Assembly: GCA_017935065.1 (NCBI GenBank)
Contig: JAGBIF010000047.1
Span: forward strand, 1-37,663
Source: Clostridia bacterium
GTDB lineage: Bacteria; Bacillota; Clostridia; Oscillospirales; CAG-272
Length of the DNA stretch: 37,663 nt
Direction of reading: 5' to 3'
Below are positions 32,716-37,663 of this stretch, one piece after another (within the stretch, counting starts at the first letter, position 1; every line of letters begins with the position of its first letter). The notes below the pieces were generated by a model. That model was not told where the DNA came from and searched no databases. It was given only the letters and a program-made list of their open reading frames with translations. Both the position numbers and the translations under genes were made by a program.

Positions 32716-34392
32716 ATGAAAACCTTATCAGAGTTAAGAGAATTATTTGTATCGGCAAGAGAGATTGCAAAGGAGGCATCCCCCGAGCGCGCGGCAGAGG
32801 CAGCGGGAAAGCTTGAGGGAATATCCACTCATTGCAAGAAGCTCTACGAGGTCAGCAGCTCTTATATGGAGCGCGCCAAGTGCCGCAACCTTTACGAGAG
32901 TATTGACAACGTTATCAAGATTCTTCTCGGTGCAGGCTTCTGCAATGAGATAGTAGGCTCGTTCTTCGGACTTATCGACTCGGCAAGAGGCGTCAGCTTC
33001 AGCGAGGTAAGCGCGGGGCGCGCTTCAATTAAAAAGGCAGATATTCCCGAAATGCCCGTGACCCCTGTGGCACCTGCTACCCCTGTGGAGCCCGCCACCC
33101 CCGTAGCTCCCGCTTTGGCAGAGCTTCGTATGCCTCCCCCTCCGACACCCGCGGCAAATGAGCCCGAGGCGCCCGTGACTGTGGCACCCGTGGCACCCGC
33201 GCCTGTGGCAGAGGAGCCCGTATATGCTCCCGCCAAAGAGGACCCCGAGGCACCCCGCGATGCCGCAAGCGTGCTTAACCCCGAGAGCTTTGATGACTTT
33301 ATCGGTCAGGCTCACATTATAAAGGCGCTCAGAGAAGAGATAGCCGCGGCAAAGATTCAGGGCATCAAGCACCTTGATAATATCCTTCTTTTCGGAAACC
33401 GCGGTCTCGGTAAGTCAACTCTTATGAAGCTTATCGCAAAGGAGCTTGGCGTAAGATTTGAGTTTATCGACTGCTCAACCTTTATGAATGATGTAAAGAG
33501 CCAGAGGCTCTTCCACGAATTCTTCGTACGTATCTCAAAGCTTGACGAGCCTGTTGTTATCGCACTCGACGAGATACACGCGCTTCCCACCAGACTTCAG
33601 TCGGCGCTTCTTACTCTTCTTAACGACAGGGTGTACAGCTACGTCACCGAGAGCGGTACTAAGAATGTACCCATCCGCGATTTCACCTTCCTCGGTGCTA
33701 CCACCGACTACGATGCGGTGCTTCCCACGCTAAAGGACAGATGCTCAAATCTTACCTTCTTTATGAAGGATTACACGAGAGACGAGCTTTCGAGAATATT
33801 CAGAAACAAGTTCCGCGCTATGCGCCTCTCGCTTGAGACCGATAAGATTGTCGAGCAGTGCGTAAACCGCTGCAGATCCTCTATAAGAGACGTAAACGCG
33901 ATAATCAAGGGACTTAATACCAAGGCAGTTAACCGTAATCACGGTGTGGTTACTATGGATATGGTAGACGAGTATTTTGCCGACAGAGGTATCGACGCGA
34001 TAGGTCTTAAGGATACCGAAAAGCGTATTCTTGAGGCGATCGCAAACGAGCCCCGCGGATCTATATCCGAGGAGACTCTTGCGGCAAGGGTTTACCTTGA
34101 TCCTGCAGTCCTTACCAGCGAGCATGAGCCCTTCCTTCTTAAGATAGGATTTATCTCTATCAACTCTAAGGGTAGAAGCCTCACTCAGGCGGCAGAGGAC
34201 TATATGAGATACGGCTACTTCCAGTATCCCGACGGCCATACGGTAGGCGCGAAGCCCGCCGCGGACGGTGAGATTAAGATCACCGCAGCCCCCGCGGCTC
34301 CTGTAGCTTCCGAGCCTGCTAAGCCTGCCGAGGAGCCTGTTCTTCCGCCCCCGCCCGCACCAAAGACAGATCCTAACGGTTCTGATGAATAA
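32716..34392 (+). CDS. RuvB-derived AAA+ ATPase with N-terminal MIT-like domain
   Basis: A 558-residue protein, much longer than RuvB (about 340). Residues 1-90 are helical and carry SSYMERAKC, matching the N-terminal motif of the two preceding genes. Residues 110-185 form a Pro/Ala-rich linker. The AAA+ part (187-425) follows RuvB closely: FDDFIGQ, Walker A GNRGLGKST (227-235), Walker B VIALDEIH (281-288), sensor LGATTDY and arginine finger Arg342 in LKDRC. Residues 430-505 match the RuvB winged helix (TEKRILEAIANE; EPFLLKIGFI). RuvB moves Holliday junctions, but the adaptor domain and operon argue for a recruited role here. GNRG replaces the usual GPPG in Walker A. A Pro/Ala-rich tail follows. 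Confidence 0.9.
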   Translation: MKTLSELRELFVSAREIAKEASPERAAEAAGKLEGISTHCKKLYEVSSSYMERAKCRNLYESIDNVIKILLGAGFCNEIVGSFFGLIDSARGVSFSEVSAGRASIKKADIPEMPVTPVAPATPVEPATPVAPALAELRMPPPPTPAANEPEAPVTVAPVAPAPVAEEPVYAPAKEDPEAPRDAASVLNPESFDDFIGQAHIIKALREEIAAAKIQGIKHLDNILLFGNRGLGKSTLMKLIAKELGVRFEFIDCSTFMNDVKSQRLFHEFFVRISKLDEPVVIALDEIHALPTRLQSALLTLLNDRVYSYVTESGTKNVPIRDFTFLGATTDYDAVLPTLKDRCSNLTFFMKDYTRDELSRIFRNKFRAMRLSLETDKIVEQCVNRCRSSIRDVNAIIKGLNTKAVNRNHGVVTMDMVDEYFADRGIDAIGLKDTEKRILEAIANEPRGSISEETLAARVYLDPAVLTSEHEPFLLKIGFISINSKGRSLTQAAEDYMRYGYFQYPDGHTVGAKPAADGEIKITAAPAAPVASEPAKPAEEPVLPPPPAPKTDPNGSDE

Positions 34393-34405
34393 AAAGGAGT
34401 AACGA

Positions 34406-34786
34406 ATGAAGAAAACTGGATTCATAAGAGGCGAAAGGTTCCGCGATATCCTCATTGAGATAAACGGGAGCCTTCTGAATACGAAGCTTCAGCTTGAGAA
34501 GGAGATCATTGACAGCAGTCCGCTCTCCGCGCTTAAGCAGACCTGGCTCGATTCCTTAAACAGATGCCTTGAGAAGCTTGACAAGTGCGTAAGAGTGCTT
34601 GTTTTGCTCAACGCTCCCAAGAACCTCGAAAAGAGCGACTCGCTTGAGCTTGAGATTGAGAAAAAGCTCAGGGCTATTATGAAGTACTCGACCGAATATA
34701 TGAGGTACTACTCGGTGATTTCTGAAATGATCGAGCCTGAGGTCGATGACATCTACGCTCTTATGAACGAATACGTTACGCTTTAA
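34406..34786 (+). CDS. Small helical protein of the ESCRT-like operon
   Basis: A 126-residue, mostly helical cytoplasmic protein with no signal, membrane helix or motif I recognise. Helices are suggested by FRDILIEINGSLLNTKLQLE, LDSLNRCLEKLDKCVRVL and LEIEKKLRAIMKYSTEYM; the C-terminus is acidic (EPEVDDIYALMNEYVTL). AAAAGGAG and a 13-base gap to the upstream gene show it is part of the operon. It could be an adaptor or a further helical partner. Confidence 0.8.
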   Translation: MKKTGFIRGERFRDILIEINGSLLNTKLQLEKEIIDSSPLSALKQTWLDSLNRCLEKLDKCVRVLVLLNAPKNLEKSDSLELEIEKKLRAIMKYSTEYMRYYSVISEMIEPEVDDIYALMNEYVTL

Positions 34787-34830
34787 CTTAATTTATCAAT
34801 CTGAATTTTATTTACAAAGGAGATAAGTCT

Positions 34831-35418
34831 ATGAAGAAAATTGAGTATTTTGACCCCAGCGAGGTATCCGAGATTCAGGGAGCATCGGTTCGCGAATTGG
34901 CGTTCCCGACCCGTCTTGACGCGACCGCTACCGACCTTGCGCGTAAGGTATGGGCGTTTTCCAAGCGCAAAATCACCGACCGCCTTGGCAGGGTTATCAT
35001 CGGCGCGGCAGATACCATGACCTCCGCCTTCGCGAGGAAGATAGAGGAGTTTCTCTCCGACGAGGAGCATCTCGCTAAGAACTTCGACGGCAAGCGCCCC
35101 ACCGACCAGATGATGGCAGACCGTGCGGGCTTCTCCCGCCCCAAGTGGAACAGACTTACCTCTGCGGCGCACCTCGATATCGAGAGAGGTAACGCCTTTG
35201 CCGTTGCTATCGCGCTTAAGCTTGACGAGGCACAGACCGCCGAGCTTCTTTACGCGGGTGGCTTCGTTCTCAACTATGAGCATGAGCTCGACTGCGCGAT
35301 GATGTACTTCATTAAGCAGGGCATCTACGACATCAGGCTTATCACCTCCACCCTTTCGCAGTTCTGCGATATCAAAAACGGCTTCGATAAGTTCACCTTC
35401 ACCCCCAAAAGCAAATAA
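34831..35418 (+). CDS. HTH-like protein, last gene of the ESCRT-like operon
   Basis: A 195-residue protein. Residues 92-125 resemble a degenerate XRE-type helix-turn-helix (MMADRAGFSRPKWNRLTSA). It is followed by NAFAVAIALKLDEAQTAELL (121-140), YAGGFVL and a helical end with IKQGIYDIRLI. This combination, an HTH-like start then 'A(I/L)AL-x-L-x-x-x-x-x-x-x-LL-x-x-AGF' and a 'x-x-G-I-Y-D-I' turn, is one I associate with a recurrent domain in Clostridial conflict or stress loci; I cannot name the family with certainty. Residues 1-90 are unique. It might regulate the operon or act as a protein-interaction module. A 44-base gap and AAAGGAG precede it. Confidence 0.8.
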   Translation: MKKIEYFDPSEVSEIQGASVRELAFPTRLDATATDLARKVWAFSKRKITDRLGRVIIGAADTMTSAFARKIEEFLSDEEHLAKNFDGKRPTDQMMADRAGFSRPKWNRLTSAAHLDIERGNAFAVAIALKLDEAQTAELLYAGGFVLNYEHELDCAMMYFIKQGIYDIRLITSTLSQFCDIKNGFDKFTFTPKSK

Positions 35419-35424
35419 TCTAAT

Positions 35425-35476
35425 AGCATTGAGTGTCCATAACAGATTAAGCTATGGACACTCAATGCTTTAAAAT
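35425..35476 (+). terminator. Hairpin terminator of the operon
   Basis: A perfect 17-bp stem (35425-35441 with 35453-35469) with an 11-base loop, six bases after the last stop codon. It is followed by TTAAAAT, a short U-poor tail. Confidence 0.75.
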
Positions 35477-35510
35477 CCCCCGAACTTGCTACCTCTGTTA
35501 CCCCAAGCGC

Positions 35511-35556
35511 AAAATATAGTATATTTTATCTCCGAAAACACAATATATAGTGTTTT
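35511..35556. repeat. Two adjacent AT-rich palindromes in the 334-base gap
   Basis: First: AAAATATA-G-TATATTTT (35511-35527), perfect 8-bp arms. Second: AAAACAC (35535-35541) and GTGTTTT (35550-35556) around AATATATA. Both are followed by CTCC within a few bases, so they look like two copies of one unit. Function unknown; an operator pair or terminator is possible. Confidence 0.6.
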
Positions 35557-35680
35557 TTGCTCCTTTTCAAACGCTTTGTACCACTCTTAACTCCGTCGTT
35601 TCCATCGCTTCCAAGTCGGTCTATGGTCAAGAATGGGGTCAAAAAAGCTTTGGGTGGAGCAGCCGCAAAAGGATAGGGGA

Positions 35681-35716
35681 GAAAAGATTGGTGACTCAAA
35701 AACTGAGTCACCAATC
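35681..35716 (-). terminator. Terminator of the 92-residue gene
   Basis: A perfect 13-bp stem (35686-35698 with 35704-35716) and loop AAAAC; read on the minus strand it ends in TTTTC. It lies 37 bases past the stop of the minus-strand gene at 35753. Confidence 0.7.
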
Positions 35717-35725
35717 AAAGAAAAA
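35697..35725. repeat. Imperfect direct repeat, left copy
   Basis: The block 35697-35725 is repeated at 36141-36169, with 25 of 29 positions identical by eye. The core is TGAGTCAC-x-A-x-TCAAAGAAAAA. The left copy is also half of the terminator hairpin. Confidence 0.6.
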
Positions 35726-35752
35726 TTACTGCTGATCGAATAGCCCTTGTTA

Positions 35753-36031
35753 TCATTCATAGCGCACCTCTACTCGCGTGATGGGTTTCAGGAATGCTTC
35801 AGTGTTCATATAAAGGTTTTCAAGAATAGGGATGAGGTCGATATATTCTTCCTCTTCTGTCGGTCGTGTCGAATACTTCGCCATAACCACAAGGTAGCCG
35901 TTATCCCATTCTTTGATGCTTGTATAGCGTTCAAGGCTTTTGCTGGTAAGGAAAGTGAGAGTACGACCGCCGAAGGTAAAGGTGGTGTACTCACCGATAT
36001 TACTTAAATATGCTTTCGATTGTTCAGCCAT
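35753..36031 (-). CDS. Small conserved protein of unknown function (92 residues)
   Basis: A soluble 92-residue protein with AAAGGAG before its ATG and a good promoter upstream. It has a beta-rich body (YTTFTFGGRTLTFLT, KSLERYTSIKEWDNGYLVVM) and an acidic middle (RPTEEEEYIDLI). I recognise this type as a small protein found with integrative elements of Bacillota, without a known function; that is recollection, not a search result. It is flanked by the 29-bp imperfect repeats and lies next to an XRE regulator and a tyrosine recombinase, so it may be element cargo. Confidence 0.8.
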   Translation of the reverse strand: MAEQSKAYLSNIGEYTTFTFGGRTLTFLTSKSLERYTSIKEWDNGYLVVMAKYSTRPTEEEEYIDLIPILENLYMNTEAFLKPITRVEVRYE

Positions 36032-36074
36032 CGTGTTGCTCCTTTCAAAATGATACTATTTCACCATCATATAC

Positions 36075-36103
36075 ATTATACCACGATTTTGTGAATAATT
36101 CAA
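36075..36103 (-). promoter_or_regulatory. Promoter of the 92-residue gene
   Basis: On the minus strand TTGAAT (36098-36103), a 17-base spacer and perfect TATAAT (36075-36080) with an extended TGG. The start codon is about 40 bases after the start site. Confidence 0.7.
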
Positions 36104-36140
36104 GTAGAAAAACAATATATGTGCGGAGATTTTTGAAGTT

Positions 36141-36169
36141 CAAAATTTGAGTCACTATTCAAAGAAAAA
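36141..36169. repeat. Imperfect direct repeat, right copy
   Basis: The partner of 35697-35725, lying upstream of the promoter of the 92-residue gene. The two copies bracket that gene at a distance of 444 bases. Confidence 0.6.
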
Positions 36170-36279
36170 GGGAGGATCGAGTTAACAAAAAGTTATCTGG
36201 ACTTTCTGCATACGGTGTGATATTGTTGTTGCTAATACCCAAAGGACTATTGACATGAACAGAATATCAGAGGTATAAG

Positions 36280-36624
36280 ATGGAATTATCTCAATGTGAA
36301 TTTTTAAGAAAGCTTGGAAAAGAAATATGTGCAGCTCGCAAACGGCAAAACATGAGTCAAGCAGAGCTTGCAGAAAAGGCAGATTTGTCGATAACATATA
36401 TTAGCAAGATAGAGTGCGGACACAAGAATATCAGTGCTTATACTTTGGCAAGAATTACAGAGGCACTAAACGTTCCGTCAAGTGAAATTATAGCAAAGGC
36501 TTGCAGAGATAAAACGTCCATCATCAGAGAAGCGGTAGAAGAAGCTTTAAATACTCTGCCTGCTCAAAAGCAAAGAGACGTGGTAGAAATTTTGCGAATT
36601 ATAAGCAGACTAACAACCAAATAA
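36280..36624 (+). CDS. XRE-family HTH regulator near the recombinase
   Basis: A 114-residue protein with a classic Cro/C1 HTH at about 9-68: LGKEICAARKRQNMSQAELA, then ADLSITYISKIECGHKNIS (recognition helix) and TLARITEALNVPSSEI. The helical tail (REAVEEALNTLPAQKQRDVV) may dimerise. AGAGG lies seven bases before ATG. It is a likely regulator of the adjacent element genes. Base use is more AT-rich than the operon at 28152-35418, consistent with mobile DNA. It is followed by its own terminator at 36642. Confidence 0.9.
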   Translation: MELSQCEFLRKLGKEICAARKRQNMSQAELAEKADLSITYISKIECGHKNISAYTLARITEALNVPSSEIIAKACRDKTSIIREAVEEALNTLPAQKQRDVVEILRIISRLTTK

Positions 36625-36641
36625 TACCACATAAACAAACG

Positions 36642-36682
36642 GCGGTATGCACTCGTTTTGAGTTGCATACCGCTATTTTTTG
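36642..36682 (+). terminator. Rho-independent terminator of the XRE gene
   Basis: GCGGTATGCA (36642-36651) pairs with TGCATACCGC (36664-36673), with further partial pairing in the loop, followed by TATTTTTTG. Confidence 0.85.
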
Positions 36683-36857
36683 TAAAAAATTGCACTGTCG
36701 TACAACCGTTGCCTTATCGTTTATTCCTTTTTATCTTCATTCGTTATAAAATTATAAGCTGTGGTATAAAACTCTGTCTGTATCTGCGGTTTAGGGATTA
36801 TTCGCAAAGATTTGGTAAAATAATAATACCAAAAACCTAACGCAAGGAGAGTGTTTT

Positions 36858-37663
36858 ATGAAAAGGATTTTAGAACCAAAGAAAATGCAGGAATTTGAAT
36901 TCTATTTGAGAAACGAGGAAAGGAGTACGGCGACGATTGAAAAGTATATGCGTGATGTCAGATTCTTCATGTCGTATGCTGGGGAAAACGAAATAACCAA
37001 GCAAACGGTATTAGATTATAAGAGTAAGCTTGGCGAGACCTACGCGGTGGCAAGTGCTAATTCTATGATTGCGGCAATGAACTGTTTTCTCCGTTTTTGT
37101 GGTTGGCATGATCTGTGTGTAAAACAGTTCAAAATGCAAAGAGAAGTTTACTGCTCGGAGGAAAAAGAACTGACCCGTGCAGAATATATTAGATTGCTTG
37201 AGGCAGCGAACGCAAAGCATAATGAACGCCTCAATCTGATCATCCAGACAATCTGCGGTACGGGTATCCGTGTGAGTGAATTGCAATATATCACTGTGGA
37301 GGCATTGGAGAATGGTGAAGCGATCGTAAACTGTAAGGGCAAAAACAGACGGGTATTTATCGTTCCCGAGCTAAAGAAAAAACTGCTACGTTACGTGAAG
37401 GAGCAGAGAATTAGTGCCGGAACGATATTCGTTACAAGAGGTGGAAAGCCCATAAGCCGGCACAGTATCTGGAAGGATATGAAGGCTCTGTGCGAACAGG
37501 CAAACGTTTCGCCGAGCAAGGTCTTTCCTCATAACCTTCGCCATCTGTTTGCCCGCACCTTTTACGGTATCGAAAAGGATATTGCCAAGCTCGCCGATAT
37601 ACTCGGACACGCAAGCATCAATACGACTCGCATTTATATCGTTACAACAGGCGCAGAACACAA
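36858..37663 (+). CDS. Tyrosine recombinase/integrase (3' end outside window)
   Basis: The ATG at 36858 follows CAAGGAG, and the frame stays open to the right edge (268 codons visible). Residues about 8-90 are the SAM-like core-binding domain (FYLRNEERSTATIEKYMRDV). The catalytic domain shows Arg in GTGIRVSEL, a Lys in CKGKNRR, H-x-x-R in HNLRHLFA, His in LGHASI and the nucleophile Tyr in TRIYI. All five key positions are intact, so it is likely active. It catalyses site-specific strand exchange, either for a mobile element or for chromosome dimer or promoter inversion. Its size and lack of an N-terminal arm-binding domain resemble XerC/D-like or invertase-type enzymes more than conjugative-transposon integrases. 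An attachment site is not evident. Confidence 0.92.
   Translation, partial: MKRILEPKKMQEFEFYLRNEERSTATIEKYMRDVRFFMSYAGENEITKQTVLDYKSKLGETYAVASANSMIAAMNCFLRFCGWHDLCVKQFKMQREVYCSEEKELTRAEYIRLLEAANAKHNERLNLIIQTICGTGIRVSELQYITVEALENGEAIVNCKGKNRRVFIVPELKKKLLRYVKEQRISAGTIFVTRGGKPISRHSIWKDMKALCEQANVSPSKVFPHNLRHLFARTFYGIEKDIAKLADILGHASINTTRIYIVTTGAEH

Noticed and set aside
35526-35714. A 62-codon minus-strand frame in the gap after the operon
   Set aside because: It runs through the hairpin terminator and a palindrome, lacks a ribosome binding site and has no recognisable features.
36250-36279. TTGACA with TATAAG just before the XRE start at 36280
   Set aside because: The -10 would touch the start codon, so the transcript would begin inside the gene; probably fortuitous.
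36658-36840. A 60-codon frame between the XRE and recombinase genes
   Set aside because: It starts inside the terminator hairpin, has no ribosome binding site and a low-complexity hydrophobic translation.

Overview
The window looks like a chromosome segment of an uncultured member of the Clostridia (Bacillota), probably a gut-type species. Supporting signs are strong AGGAGG-type ribosome binding sites, TTGACA/TATAAT promoters in AT-rich gaps, lipoprotein signals without outer-membrane proteins, Listeria-Bacteroides (InlB B-type) repeats, a CUT1 sugar transporter, and short 'MKKY..PELE' peptides. No rRNA, tRNA or CRISPR array was seen. The taxonomy is an inference.

Layout. (1) 1-882: the 3' end of a secreted or surface protein, then a 39-residue peptide. 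(2) 1039-4420: a zinc-ribbon/Sel1-repeat protein, a 65-residue membrane peptide and an M20 amidohydrolase. (3) 4465-13162, minus strand: two tandem paralogous 1.45-kilo-residue exported proteins with beta-helix-like halves, an SGNH-hydrolase domain and a discoidin-like C-terminus. The central module is shared with the partial gene at the left edge. (4) 13430-14821: a MATE exporter. (5) 15079-19608: a CUT1 ABC operon (ATPase, two permeases, lipoprotein binding protein with an unusual C-terminal membrane helix). It is followed by a tandem OB-fold-like lipoprotein under its own consensus promoter. (6) 20455-27671: an XRE regulator divergent from a 2205-residue single-pass membrane protein. That protein has a cytoplasmic zinc-ribbon head, 13 tandem B-repeats and a glycine-rich end.

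(7) 28152-35418 is the most striking part: a compact eight-gene operon under a perfect extended -10 promoter. In order it encodes an SPFH-like protein (tentative), two helical/coiled-coil proteins (the second with an ESCRT-III-like pattern), a Vps4/katanin-type AAA+ ATPase, a cytoplasmic trypsin-like protease, a RuvB-derived AAA+ ATPase, a small helical protein and a degenerate HTH protein. The Vps4-like ATPase, the protease and the RuvB-like ATPase all begin with a similar ~70-residue helical domain carrying an 'SY..RA' motif, and it resembles the MIT domain that binds ESCRT-III tails. My reading is a bacterial ESCRT/Vps4-like system in which one polymer-forming protein recruits two ATPases and a protease through a shared adaptor. 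This is inference from sequence patterns and gene order; no search was run. A twin of the giant gene's promoter lies upstream of this operon, so the XRE regulator may link the two.

(8) 35419-37663: an AT-rich junction with palindromes and a 29-bp imperfect direct repeat flanking a small conserved gene. It continues with another XRE regulator and a tyrosine recombinase that runs off the right edge, suggesting the border of a mobile or formerly mobile element.
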